DNA of 64,000 nucleotides from Brevundimonas sp. AJA228-03 (GTDB lineage: Bacteria; Pseudomonadota; Alphaproteobacteria; Caulobacterales; Caulobacteraceae): positions 1,245,001-1,309,000 of the forward strand of contig NZ_CP059297.1 in the NCBI RefSeq assembly GCF_017795885.1. The letters run 5' to 3'. Each line of letters begins with the position of its first letter. Positions within the stretch are counted from its first letter, which is position 1. A program made the translations under genes and the position numbers. Of the stretch, positions 29,232 through 38,237 are shown piece after piece. The notes under the pieces were generated by a model, which was given only the letters and a program-made list of their open reading frames with translations, ran no database searches and was not told where the DNA came from.

Positions 29232-30959
29232 TCACCGCTGGACCAGATATTCGGGTGAAACCATCGTCATATAGACGGCGAGCTTCGATCGGTTCAGCAG
29301 GGCCGTATCGATGGCCGACTGGTTTGTGCCGGTCGCCGCGGGGATGGCAACCGAGTTGACACTCTCGACGATGCGCGCGCGCAGGGTCGACGACATCTGA
29401 CCAAAGAGCAGCATCCGGTTCATCCGATCGGCCAGGGCATTGGCATCCGAGGCGATCGCGACTTCCCGCGTATAGGCCGAGCGGACGTCGCTGCCGGTCC
29501 CGATGCCGGTCCCGATGGCTGTCTGCATGGTGTTGGCATAGCCGGCGACGGTGACCTCGTCGACGATCTGGAACTCCGGCGCCAGCAAACTCTGGGCTCC
29601 GAGCCGGGTGTTGGGCGGGACATAGCCGGGGCGGAAGAAGTTGAACACCGAGGGCGAGGCCAGTGCCGACTGGCCCAGCGAGGTATTGGCGCTGGTAGAG
29701 TTCAGCAGATAGTTGCCGCTGACCGAGGTCGCCCCGAAGGCGCGCATCCAGTTGGTCATGCGAATGACCGGCTCACGGATCTTGCCGAACGTTGCACTGG
29801 AGCCTGTGTTGAGGTCGCGCGCCTCGGCATCCAGGAGGATCGTGCGGATTACCGCCGCCAGATCGCCGCGGACTCCCGAGCCATTGTTGACGAAGACAGC
29901 CGAGCAGCGGCTGACGGAGGCGGGCGAGGGGTTTGATGTCACCAGTCGCTGGATCAGCTGTTTGCAGATGAAGGGCGGGACGTTGACGTTGTTGAAGATG
30001 GTGTCGAGCGCGATCTTCAGCTCTGCCACACCATCGGTCGATCCGGCCGGGATGGTCACCCCCAGGAAGGTCTTGGCCGAGGTCGAGTGGTACTGCGGAT
30101 AGAGGATCATCGACCGGACGTAGGAGTCGTTGGTCCTTCCGGCACCGAAGAAGGTCTGGTTCGTTGGCGTCGCCGCATACCAGCTGAAACCTGTGAAGAC
30201 CCGCGCCAGGTTGGAAATGTCGGCGGGCGTATAGGTCGGGATGGGTTGTCCGGCACCATCGCGGCGCACAGTGCCGTCCATGTTCAACTCCTGAACACCG
30301 ATCGACATGAGCTGCATCACTTCGCGAGCGTAGTTCTCGTCCGGGGTGCGACCGGTGGCGGCGTCCTCCTTCTGGTTCGCCAGATGGGTCAGATAGATCC
30401 CCATCATCGGATGCAGGGAGACCTGCTCCAGCAGGGTGCGATAGTTGCCGAAGGCGTTGTTGCCCAGCATGTCGTAGTAGGAGGCCGCGCCGCGAATATC
30501 GATATTCGCGTCCAGCAGGGAAATGACGAACATCTCCGACAGGGCGAACTTGACCCGCTCGCGCAGCTGGGCCTGGCCGGTGGCGGAATAGAGCCAGAAG
30601 CTTTCGTAGAAATTATTGGCCCCCAGCGTCGCTGTCGGGTTGGTGAGCCGCAGCTGGGCCAGCCTGTTGTCCGCATAGGTGAGGTGCGACGAAGACTGCA
30701 GTCCGAGCTGGCCGTTGATCCAGTCGGCGTAACCCAGCGCCTTGACCGAGTCGATTTCAGCGTCGGTGGGGCCAAAGGTCGCCTGGGTCAGTAGCTTCGC
30801 CGCGCCGGCGTCACTGACGGCCGGTGTCGGTGTCGGAGACGGGTTGTTCCCGCCCCCATTGCTTGAGCCGCCGCCTCCGCCGCACGAGGCGAGGCCGATC
30901 ATAAGGGCGACAGGCAGGGCGACTGCCTTGAGCTGAGCGACTATGCCTTGTCCCTGCAC
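29232..30959 (-). CDS. DUF1800 family lipoprotein
   Basis: The GTG at 30959, preceded by a GGGGGG run, gives a lipoprotein signal with LASC (Cys26) and a Gly/Ser/Pro linker. The mature part matches DUF1800: AKLLTQATFGPTDAEIDSVK, LLEQVSLHPMMGIYLTHLAN, DENYAREVMQLMSIGVQELN and SVFNFFRPGYVPP. A TTG six codons earlier is an alternative start. It forms an operon with the downstream DUF1501 gene; the pair is presumed to act together in the envelope, role unknown. 575 residues. Confidence 0.9.
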   Translation of the reverse strand: MQGQGIVAQLKAVALPVALMIGLASCGGGGGSSNGGGNNPSPTPTPAVSDAGAAKLLTQATFGPTDAEIDSVKALGYADWINGQLGLQSSSHLTYADNRLAQLRLTNPTATLGANNFYESFWLYSATGQAQLRERVKFALSEMFVISLLDANIDIRGAASYYDMLGNNAFGNYRTLLEQVSLHPMMGIYLTHLANQKEDAATGRTPDENYAREVMQLMSIGVQELNMDGTVRRDGAGQPIPTYTPADISNLARVFTGFSWYAATPTNQTFFGAGRTNDSYVRSMILYPQYHSTSAKTFLGVTIPAGSTDGVAELKIALDTIFNNVNVPPFICKQLIQRLVTSNPSPASVSRCSAVFVNNGSGVRGDLAAVIRTILLDAEARDLNTGSSATFGKIREPVIRMTNWMRAFGATSVSGNYLLNSTSANTSLGQSALASPSVFNFFRPGYVPPNTRLGAQSLLAPEFQIVDEVTVAGYANTMQTAIGTGIGTGSDVRSAYTREVAIASDANALADRMNRMLLFGQMSSTLRARIVESVNSVAIPAATGTNQSAIDTALLNRSKLAVYMTMVSPEYLVQR

Positions 30960-31078
30960 GTCTGTCCCCCCGACCAACGCTGATGGTTGCAGCGATGCTA
31001 GACTTGTGAGGGGGTAACTGTGAAGCGATTCCGTGAAGACTTCTCCCGTTCACCTCCACCGATGCCGTGAATCAGGCC

Positions 31079-32179
31079 CTAGTTGAACAGGAAGTTCATC
31101 ACGTCGCCGTCCTTGACGATATAGGCCTTGCCCTCGGCGCGCAGCTTGCCGGCTTCACGGGCCTTCGCCTCGCCGCGAAGGGCGACGTAGTCGTCATAGG
31201 CGATGGTCTCGGCGCGGATGAAGCCCTTCTCGAAATCGGAGTGGATGACCCCGGCGGCCTGGGGCGCGGTGTCGCCGACGTGGATGGTCCAGGCGCGGGC
31301 TTCCTTGGGTCCGACGGTGAAGTAGGACTGCAGGCCCAGCAGGCTGTAGGCCTCGCGGATCAGGCGGTTCAGGCCGGGTTCGGCCAGGCCCAGGCTTTCC
31401 AGGAACTCGGCCTGTTCTTCCGGGTCCAGCACGGCCAGTTCGGAATCGATCCTGGCCGAGATCACGACCGACCTGGCGTTGTCCTCGGCGGCGCGTCTGG
31501 CGACGCGGTCGGACAGTTCGTTGCCCCTGTCGGCCGATCCTTCGTCGACATTGGAGACATAGAGGGCGGGCAGGGAGGTCAGTAGTTGCAGCATGTCCCA
31601 GGCCTTGCGGTCCTCTTTGGACACGTCGGGCAGGGCGGTGCGAGCGGGCTTGCCGGCATGCAGCTTCGCCAGGGCCAGATCGACCAGCTTCAGGCTCTGC
31701 TGGCTTTCCTTGTCCCCGCCCTTGGCGCGCTTTTCCATCTGGACGCGGCGGCGTTCCAGGCTTTCCAGATCGGCCAGCATCAATTCAGTCTCGATGATCT
31801 CGAGGTCGCTGATCGGGTCGATGCGGTTTTCGACATGGGTGATGTCGTCGTCGATGAAGCAGCGGGAGACGAAGGCGATGGCGTCGCAGTCGCGGATGTT
31901 GGCCAGGAACTGATTGCCCAGGCCCTCGCCCTTGGACGCGCCGCGCACCAGGCCCGCGATGTCGACGAAGGTGATGCGCGAGGGGATGATCTCCTTCGAA
32001 CCGGCGATCCCGGCCAGGACGTTCAGGCGCGGCTCGGGCACGGCGACGTCGCCGGTATTCGGCTCGATGGTGCAGAACGGATAGTTGGCCGCCTGTGCCG
32101 CCGCCGTCTTGGTCAGGGCGTTGAACAGGGTGGACTTGCCGACGTTGGGCAGGCCGACGATCGCGACTTTCAGAGCCAT
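31079..32179 (-). CDS. ychF: ribosome-associated P-loop ATPase YchF (OLA1 type)
   Basis: The 366-residue protein has the Obg-like G domain: Walker A GLPNVGKSTLFNALT at residue 8, FVDIAGLVRGASKGEGLGNQ near 70, and YVSNVDEG in place of the usual NKxD. A coiled-coil insert follows (ADLESLERRRVQMEKRAKGG), then a C-terminal TGS domain ending GDVMNFLFN. YchF binds ribosomes and hydrolyses ATP in stress-related translation control. Length and motifs are typical. Confidence 0.96.
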   Translation of the reverse strand: MALKVAIVGLPNVGKSTLFNALTKTAAAQAANYPFCTIEPNTGDVAVPEPRLNVLAGIAGSKEIIPSRITFVDIAGLVRGASKGEGLGNQFLANIRDCDAIAFVSRCFIDDDITHVENRIDPISDLEIIETELMLADLESLERRRVQMEKRAKGGDKESQQSLKLVDLALAKLHAGKPARTALPDVSKEDRKAWDMLQLLTSLPALYVSNVDEGSADRGNELSDRVARRAAEDNARSVVISARIDSELAVLDPEEQAEFLESLGLAEPGLNRLIREAYSLLGLQSYFTVGPKEARAWTIHVGDTAPQAAGVIHSDFEKGFIRAETIAYDDYVALRGEAKAREAGKLRAEGKAYIVKDGDVMNFLFN

Positions 32180-32263
32180 GGTATTCCTGAGGCGGGCCAG
32201 AGGGGGCCGGGTGAGGGCGAGCCTTTAGACGGTTCGCGACCGTTTGTCAGGCTCGCCCGTTGA

Positions 32264-32710
32264 TCAGGAGGCGGCCGGCGGCTGGCCGACGGTGGCGCGG
32301 ATGTCGACGGGCCGGGCGTGCTCGAAGGTCAGGGTGAGGGGGACCTGGTCGCCCGTCGCCAACGGCTGTTTCAGCTGCATCAGCATGATGTGGTTTCCGC
32401 CCGGTGCCAGCGAGACGGCTTCACCGGGCGGCAGGACCAGACCGTCCTTGAGTTCGCCCATCTTCATCATTCCATTCTCGGTGCTCATCTCGTGAATCTG
32501 GGCCAGGCCGGCGACCGGCGAGCCGACCGAGACCAGCCGGTCGGCCTGGCTGGCGGTCAGGGTCAGATAGCAGCCGGTGATGTCCCGACCGTTCGGCGTC
32601 GGTCGGCACAGGGCGTCGGCCACGGCAACGGTGGCGGGACCGGTCGGCACCGCGGCCTCGCCACAGGCGGCGAGCGTCAGCAGGCAGGCGGACAGGAGCA
32701 GGCGGGTCAT
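32264..32710 (-). CDS. PCu(A)C family copper chaperone lipoprotein
   Basis: From the ATG at 32710 (GGAA at -12) the 148-residue product has a lipoprotein signal with Cys16 (LTLAAC). The copper-site pattern of the family is present: IHEMSTENGMMKMGEL near residue 78 and GGNHIMLMQLKQPL near 112, supplying His and Met ligands. These periplasmic proteins carry Cu(I), for instance to cytochrome oxidase. The alternative start at 32734 overlaps the PepSY stop (ATGA). It closes a three-gene operon with PepSY and TonB-receptor genes. Confidence 0.9.
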   Translation of the reverse strand: MTRLLLSACLLTLAACGEAAVPTGPATVAVADALCRPTPNGRDITGCYLTLTASQADRLVSVGSPVAGLAQIHEMSTENGMMKMGELKDGLVLPPGEAVSLAPGGNHIMLMQLKQPLATGDQVPLTLTFEHARPVDIRATVGQPPAAS

Positions 32711-32730
32711 GGGACGTTCCAGTTCGAGGG

Positions 32731-34089
32731 TCATACAGCTTGCGGCGGGGTGCGGCTCAGCATCGAGACGATCCGGTCCAGTCCGACGGCCACGATCAGG
32801 CTGAGACCCGTCAGGGGATACAGGATTGCCAGCGGCAGGACGATAGCCAGTACCGCGACCTTGGCGCGCGGTCCGGGCGGGGCGACGGGGGCGCCGAGGC
32901 ACCTCTTCGGCCGCCGCTTCCACCACATGACCAGGGCGCTGATGCCCAGGATCCAGATGGCGATACAGCCCGCCAGCATCAGGTAACGATTCACCCAGCC
33001 GTACTGGGTCCCCTGATGGACACCGATGCCCCATTCATAGGCTTTCGCCCCGATGCCGAACTGGTCGTAGCGGACGTCTGCACGGACCGCGCCGGTGGTG
33101 GCGTCGATATAGAGGATGCGGTTGTCCTCGACCCGCTGGACGACGCGCGCGGCCGTATAGGCCATGGCGGGATCGGTTGGGATCGACACCGTATAGGGCC
33201 GTGCGAGGCCCTGCGCATCGGCCGTGGCGAGGACCGTCGACAGGCGGGCGGTGCCGGTGGCGTCGGGCGTCGGCATCACCATCCCCTCCATCGTCCAGCC
33301 GACACCGACGGGGGCGTCCCCGTGTTCGGCGTGGGCAAAGGCAGGCGAGGCGGCCGGGGGTTTGGGGCGGCCGAGGCCGTGGTCCTTCGCATAGCCCATG
33401 ACCTGATCGCCCCAGACGGCCGACCAGGGCATCCCCGTCGCCGCCAGGAAGACGATAATGGCCCCGGCATAGAGACCGGTCACGGCGTGAAGGTCGCGCC
33501 AGAAGGGGCGGCGCGTTACGTCCGTCGCCTTGATCGTCGTGACGCCGACGCCGCGCCTGCGCGGCCACCACATGAAGATCCCCGTGGCGACAAGGATGAT
33601 GGCCCAGCCGGCGACGATCTCAATGATCGCATTGGCCCATTTGCCCAGCAGGATCAGGCTGTGCAGCCGCTTGACCGTCTCCATGACGCCCCCGAACGGC
33701 GTGGTGCCGATCAGACGGGCGTCGTGCGGATCGACGAAGGCGGTGCGCTTTCCGCCGTCCGGAAGGTTGACGGTCAGGCGGGCGGCCTGGTCCGGGCGGG
33801 CGGGGACCAGGACATTGGCGACCCTGCCCCCGGTCCCGGCTTCGGCCGCCGCGACCCAGCGGTCGGGGGACGCGGTCTGGGTCCGGGCCTCGACCTGCGA
33901 CAGACCCCGATAGGCCAGGCCGTCGATCTCGCCCTTGAACAGGTAGAGACCGCCGGTCAGGGCCAGCAGCATCAGGAAGGGCAGGACCAGCAGGCCGGCA
34001 TAGAAATGCCAGCGCCAGACGGTGCGATAGGCCTCCGACAGGAGGCCGGGAGCGGCCGAAGCCGCCCCGGTCTGTGCGTTCGCCGGCAT
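32731..34089 (-). CDS. PepSY domain-containing inner-membrane protein
   Basis: The 452-residue protein belongs to the PepSY-associated membrane group: a first helix WHFYAGLLVLPFLMLLALTGGLYLF near residue 28, a periplasmic PepSY stretch, then MKRLHSLILLGK-type sequence, WAIILVATGIFMWWPRR near 165, WRDLHAVTGLYAG near 195 and further helices at the end. Related proteins act with TonB siderophore or metal receptors as inner-membrane reductases or permeases. Its start overlaps the TonB receptor stop (TGATG), which ties it to that receptor. Confidence 0.92.
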   Translation of the reverse strand: MPANAQTGAASAAPGLLSEAYRTVWRWHFYAGLLVLPFLMLLALTGGLYLFKGEIDGLAYRGLSQVEARTQTASPDRWVAAAEAGTGGRVANVLVPARPDQAARLTVNLPDGGKRTAFVDPHDARLIGTTPFGGVMETVKRLHSLILLGKWANAIIEIVAGWAIILVATGIFMWWPRRRGVGVTTIKATDVTRRPFWRDLHAVTGLYAGAIIVFLAATGMPWSAVWGDQVMGYAKDHGLGRPKPPAASPAFAHAEHGDAPVGVGWTMEGMVMPTPDATGTARLSTVLATADAQGLARPYTVSIPTDPAMAYTAARVVQRVEDNRILYIDATTGAVRADVRYDQFGIGAKAYEWGIGVHQGTQYGWVNRYLMLAGCIAIWILGISALVMWWKRRPKRCLGAPVAPPGPRAKVAVLAIVLPLAILYPLTGLSLIVAVGLDRIVSMLSRTPPQAV

Positions 34090-36152
34090 CAGTAAGACAT
34101 CCTGACGCCCATGAAGACCGAGGTGCCCTCGCCCGGCCAGAAGACGGCGGTGGAGGCGACTCGCGCATCGGTCACAGCGCTGAAGTTCGAGACATAGTGT
34201 TCGTCGAACAGGTTCCTGGCATCGACGAAGAGGTTCGTGCCGCTTTCCAACGTCCAGCCGAGGCCCAGGTTGACGACGGTATAGCCGGGAGCTTTCAGCG
34301 TGTTCTTGTAGTCGACCCAGGTGTCGGACGGGGTCGTCTCCACCGACGGCGCGACGAACCAGCCGGCGGGGTGATCGTAGCGCAGCTCGGCCCGATAGAG
34401 GTGCGGCGGGACCAGCGGCAGATCGTTGTCACCATAGGCCTTGTCGTCCTCGAAGAAGAAGTCGGACCAGGTGTACGTCTGGCGCAGACGCCAGCCGGTC
34501 GCAAAGCGCCAGTCGAGACCGGCCTCGATTCCCCGGTGGACGGTCGGACCCGCATTGAAGGTCGCGGCAGGGATGCCGAGGGCCGGGTTGACGACGAAGT
34601 TCAGCAGTTCGTTGTCCAATTCGGCGCGGTAGACCGCGACGTCCCATGAGAGCCGTGCGGTACGCCCGCGCACGCCCGCTTCCCAGGTCCAGGCTTCCTG
34701 GGCCTTGATGCTGGCGAAGCCGCCGATGGTGGGTGTCAGGGAGCCGAAGTTGGGCGGCTCGATCGAACGGGTGACGTTGGCATAGGCCTGTGCGCCGGAT
34801 TCGCCCTCCCAGAGCAGGCCGAGGCGGGGCGCGAACCACTCGTAGTCCTTGCCGGTGGTCAGGTTGAAGGTGGAGGAGACGCCCGGCAGAGCGAAGCTCT
34901 GATAGTCTCGCTCGGCCCGGCCCCAGGTACCGCCGGCGACGATCGCGACCTGGTCGGTGACGAACAGACGACCCTCGGCGAAGACGTCGAGCGCCTTTGC
35001 ATTCTGGCGCGCCTTGGCGGTACGGTTCCCGCTGGAGCCCCGCATATTGACGAACTGCTGGGCATCCAGATCGCCGACCCGGTACCAGGCCCCACCGAAG
35101 GCATCGGCGCGCAGCCCGAACAGCCGGCCCTCCCAGTCCAGTCGGCCAAAGGCACCGTAGTTGCGGCTCTGCTGGTCGATGACCTGGAAGATCGGATGAT
35201 GCAGGTCCTTCCAGGTGCCATAGACGGCACCTTCGAACAGCAGGTCGGGCGACAGCCGCCAGCGGGTCGACAGGGTGGTGCGGACCGAGGCGTAGTCGCG
35301 CTGATAGGCATTGGCGACATTGGCAGCGGCGGGCATGACCGGGGTGTTCAGGGCCTGGGCCAGGGTCAGGGCCCCCGGAATCTCCTGATGGATATAGGCC
35401 CCCTGGATGATCAGCCGGGCCTCGCGGTCCTCGCCGAAGCTGCGGCCGATATTGGCGGTGATGTACTGCTGCTGGCCGTCCGACTGCTGGCGCCAGCCCT
35501 CGGCGACCGCGCCGGTGACGCCGATGAAGGCGTCCCAGTCGCCACGGACGCCGCCGACCTCGGCATGCAGTCGGCCGGTGCGCCAGGAGCCGAGGTCGGC
35601 GCGGACGCTGGCGGTCTCGCCCGAGGTACGGCCGTTCGGCGTAACCAGATTGACCGCCCCGCCCAGCAGGGAGCCGCCGAAGCGCAGGGCGTTGCCGCCT
35701 TTATAGACTTCGGTGAAGCGGGCCAGCAGGGGATCGACCATCTGCACGTCGCCGAAGCCGTCGGCCTCGTTGAACGGGATGCCGTCCTGGGACACGAAGA
35801 CACCGCGCAGGTGGTTGGCGTTGCCGATGCCCGAGCCGCGGATCGAGAGGCGGACATCGCCGCCCCATTTCTTCTGGGCATAGACGCCGGGTACATCGCG
35901 CAGGACATCGGCGAGATTGGGGGCGTAGCGGCTCTCCAGGTTTTCGGCCGAGACGACGGCGACGGCACCGGGCGTGCGCGACAGGCGGCGGCGGGCTTCA
36001 GCCACCACGGGGGGATCTTCGGGATTGCGGGCACCGGTGACGATGACCTCGCCCAGGTCGATGGCGGGGCCGGTCGGGGCGGTCTGGGAGAAGGCGGGGC
36101 TGGCGAGGACGCACAGCAGAGCGGCCGGAGCCGCCGAAATGAGAAGGCGCAT
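34089..36152 (-). CDS. TonB-dependent outer-membrane receptor
   Basis: The 687-residue protein has a Sec signal (MRLLISAAPAALLCVLASPA), a TonB-box-like start (IDLGEVIVTG), a plug domain with VLRDVPGVYAQKKWGGDVRLSIRGSG (split here as VLRDVPGVYAQKK and GDVRLSIRGSG), and a beta-barrel ending in an aromatic residue (VFMGVRMSY). FecA- and copper-receptor-like features are not specific enough to fix the ligand. Coupling with PepSY and PCu(A)C genes favours copper or an iron chelate. Confidence 0.93.
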   Translation of the reverse strand: MRLLISAAPAALLCVLASPAFSQTAPTGPAIDLGEVIVTGARNPEDPPVVAEARRRLSRTPGAVAVVSAENLESRYAPNLADVLRDVPGVYAQKKWGGDVRLSIRGSGIGNANHLRGVFVSQDGIPFNEADGFGDVQMVDPLLARFTEVYKGGNALRFGGSLLGGAVNLVTPNGRTSGETASVRADLGSWRTGRLHAEVGGVRGDWDAFIGVTGAVAEGWRQQSDGQQQYITANIGRSFGEDREARLIIQGAYIHQEIPGALTLAQALNTPVMPAAANVANAYQRDYASVRTTLSTRWRLSPDLLFEGAVYGTWKDLHHPIFQVIDQQSRNYGAFGRLDWEGRLFGLRADAFGGAWYRVGDLDAQQFVNMRGSSGNRTAKARQNAKALDVFAEGRLFVTDQVAIVAGGTWGRAERDYQSFALPGVSSTFNLTTGKDYEWFAPRLGLLWEGESGAQAYANVTRSIEPPNFGSLTPTIGGFASIKAQEAWTWEAGVRGRTARLSWDVAVYRAELDNELLNFVVNPALGIPAATFNAGPTVHRGIEAGLDWRFATGWRLRQTYTWSDFFFEDDKAYGDNDLPLVPPHLYRAELRYDHPAGWFVAPSVETTPSDTWVDYKNTLKAPGYTVVNLGLGWTLESGTNLFVDARNLFDEHYVSNFSAVTDARVASTAVFWPGEGTSVFMGVRMSY

Positions 36153-36225
36153 GTGAAGGATGTCCTGAAAGACGCAAGGGTGCGCCCGCGCGCGCGTGGC
36201 GGCGGGCGGGTCTGGGAGCGTGCGT

Positions 36226-36618
36226 TCAGGCCTGGGGTGGGGCGGTCGACGGGGGCCGGGGCGGAGCACGCGCCGGGGGCGGTACGGCCTGGCCGGGCGC
36301 GACGAAGCGCGACGCCGGATAGGAGGTGGCGGCGCGGACCGACTGGAGCGCCGGGGGTGTCGGCAGGTCGGCGACGACCGCCATGACGCAGGCCGAGCAT
36401 TTGACGCCCGCCATGCCCTTGCTCGGCGCCTGCTGGCCGTCCACGCCGATCGAGATGGTCTGGGGGCCCTCGGTGGAGCAGATGACCATCGGATGGCCCG
36501 GCGTCGAGGCCGCATAGGCCGCAAAGGGCAGCAGGCTTCCGAACACGATGGCGAACGTCGCGGCCAGGAAGGCCAGCGAGCGGGCGATCGACCAGGATTC
36601 GGCCTGTGGACGGGTCAC
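36226..36618 (-). CDS. DUF2946-like small protein with a CxxC motif
   Basis: I chose the GTG at 36618 because the longer frame would start inside the hairpin following pth. The 130-residue product has one membrane segment (SLAFLAATFAIVFGSLLPFAAYA), then HPMVICSTEG, and VKCSACVMAVV with a Cys-x-x-Cys pair, ending in a Pro/Ala-rich tail. This matches DUF2946-type proteins, which often sit beside TonB and PCu(A)C copper genes. It is 73 bases upstream of the TonB receptor and probably the first gene of that operon. Confidence 0.7.
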   Translation of the reverse strand: MTRPQAESWSIARSLAFLAATFAIVFGSLLPFAAYAASTPGHPMVICSTEGPQTISIGVDGQQAPSKGMAGVKCSACVMAVVADLPTPPALQSVRAATSYPASRFVAPGQAVPPPARAPPRPPSTAPPQA

Positions 36619-36664
36619 GACGGGGCGATAGCGGATGGCGGGCCGGAAAGGAAGCGCGTCCGGG

Positions 36665-36700
36665 TCTCCTCCCCATACGCGCTTGCGCATGGGGAGGAGA
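36665..36700 (-). terminator. long perfect hairpin after pth
   Basis: TCTCCTCCCCAT and ATGGGGAGGAGA form a perfect 12-bp stem. The 12-base loop contains a further GCGC-TT-GCGC mini-hairpin. It begins five bases past the pth stop, so it probably ends that transcript, but no T-run follows. Confidence 0.6.
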
Positions 36701-36704
36701 CGGA

Positions 36705-37319
36705 TCATTCGCCCTTCGCCGCCTGGGCGGCCTGGCGGGGGCTGAACTTGGGGGCGGGGGCCAGGCGCAGGACCTCGCCCTGATAGCGTTCGTCATCGCC
36801 GGCCACGGCGAAGGGCAGGGCGTCGGCGCAGGCGTTCAGCAGGGCCTCCAGCCACGGCTGCTCGGCCTTGTGGAAGTCCCCCAGGACGTGGGGCATGACC
36901 ATCGACGGCTCGCCCGGGTGGCCGACGCCCATGCGCGCGCGGCGGAAGTCGGGACCCAGTTGGGAGATCAGGCTGCGAACACCGTTCTGGCCCGCCGCGC
37001 CGCCGCCCTTCTTCATGCGGAACCGGCCGGGGGCCAGGTCGATCTCGTCGTGGAAGACGATCACGTCCGCAGGCGCGATCTTGTAGAAGCGGGCGGCCTC
37101 TCCGACGGCATTGCCCGAGTTGTTCATGAAGGTCTGGGGCTTCATCAGCAGCACCCGGGTGCCCTCGACCTCGCCCTCGCGGATGACCGACTGGAACTTG
37201 GCGCGCTCGGGCCCGAACCGCCACCGGCGTGCGATCTCGTCTGCGGCCATGAAGCCGATGTTGTGGCGGTTGTTCTGGTATCTGGGACCCGGATTGCCGA
37301 GGCCGGCGATGATGAGCAT
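36705..37319 (-). CDS. pth: peptidyl-tRNA hydrolase
   Basis: This 204-residue cytosolic enzyme releases peptides from stalled peptidyl-tRNA. Signatures: IIAGLGNPGPRYQNNRHNIGF with the catalytic His in the first 25 residues, KPQTFMNNSGNAVG near 60, VFHDEIDLAPGRFRMKKGG near 92 and GHPGEPSMVMPHVLGDF near 137. The C-terminal extension rich in Ala/Arg is common in alphaproteobacteria. It follows rplY, as in many bacteria, but a terminator stands between them. Confidence 0.96.
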   Translation of the reverse strand: MLIIAGLGNPGPRYQNNRHNIGFMAADEIARRWRFGPERAKFQSVIREGEVEGTRVLLMKPQTFMNNSGNAVGEAARFYKIAPADVIVFHDEIDLAPGRFRMKKGGGAAGQNGVRSLISQLGPDFRRARMGVGHPGEPSMVMPHVLGDFHKAEQPWLEALLNACADALPFAVAGDDERYQGEVLRLAPAPKFSPRQAAQAAKGE

Positions 37320-37334
37320 GGCGCTGTCCTGATA

Positions 37335-37368
37335 CGAAAACGGCCCCGTCCGTCACCGAATGGGGCCG
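37335..37368 (-). terminator. rho-independent terminator after rplY
   Basis: On the minus strand CGGCCCC and GGGGCCG enclose a 14-base loop and are followed by TTTTCGT. It sits just past the rplY stop and before pth. Confidence 0.75.
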
Positions 37369-37391
37369 CGATCATGAGATGATCCGTCGGA

Positions 37392-38060
37392 TCAGTCTTC
37401 GGTCTTCTCGCCTTCGGCAGCGGCGTTTTCGTCGCCCTGTTCGGTGGCGGCGGCTTCGGCGGTCTCGTCCTCGATCTGGTCGGCGGCAGCGACGGCGGCC
37501 GACGAGACCTTGATGGCACCGATCACGAAGTCGCGGTCGGTGATGGTGGACTTCACATCAGAAGGCACCTTGACGTCCGACCAGCGCAGGGTGTCGCCCA
37601 GCTTGTGGCCAGCCAGGTCGACGACCAGGTCTTCGGGGATGTGGTTGGCCGGGACCAGGATCTCGACCGAGTGACGGACGATTTCGAGCGTGCCGCCCTG
37701 ACGGAAGGCCTTGCACTGGTCTTCGTTGATGAAGTGGATCGGCACTTCGATCTTGATGGTCTGGTTCTCGTCGACGCGCATCAGGTCGAAATGCAGGGGA
37801 CGGTCCGACACGGGGTCGAACTGCACGTCCTTGGCGATGACCGGCTGGCTCTCGTCGCCGTATTTCAGCGTGACGAGGTGGCCCAGCAGCTTGCCGGTGT
37901 ACAGGTTCTTGCGGAAGTCCTTCTCGTTGACCGAGATGGCGACGGGAGCCTTGCCGCCGCCGTACAGGATGCCCGGAACCGCGCCCGAGCGACGGGCCGC
38001 GCGCGCGCCGCCGGTGCCGGTGTTCTCGCGGACGTCCACGTTCAGAATGATCTCGGCCAT
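37392..38060 (-). CDS. rplY: 50S ribosomal protein L25 (general stress protein Ctc type)
   Basis: The 222-residue protein has the 5S-rRNA-binding L25 domain (VREN TGTGGARAARRSGAVPGIL-like start, YGGGKAPVAISVNEKDFRK) and a second Ctc beta-domain (VPIHFINEDQCKAFRQGG, VDLAGHKLGDTLRWSDVKVP). It ends in an acidic tail rich in Glu and Ala. It binds 5S rRNA in the large subunit. Length is typical for the two-domain form. Confidence 0.96.
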   Translation of the reverse strand: MAEIILNVDVRENTGTGGARAARRSGAVPGILYGGGKAPVAISVNEKDFRKNLYTGKLLGHLVTLKYGDESQPVIAKDVQFDPVSDRPLHFDLMRVDENQTIKIEVPIHFINEDQCKAFRQGGTLEIVRHSVEILVPANHIPEDLVVDLAGHKLGDTLRWSDVKVPSDVKSTITDRDFVIGAIKVSSAAVAAADQIEDETAEAAATEQGDENAAAEGEKTED

Positions 38061-38237
38061 CTGGCTCGCCTCAACAACAAAAACGCCTGCGCCGACATTG
38101 CGGCCCGCGCGGCGGGGTCATGGACCCTCGAATTCAAGAGCGCGGGTCATTACACGCAAGCGCCGGTATGCGCAACTGCGTCCGCGAGACGAAACGCGCC
38201 CATACAGCGAGCGACCGCCTCGCGAGCGCTGGCGGGC

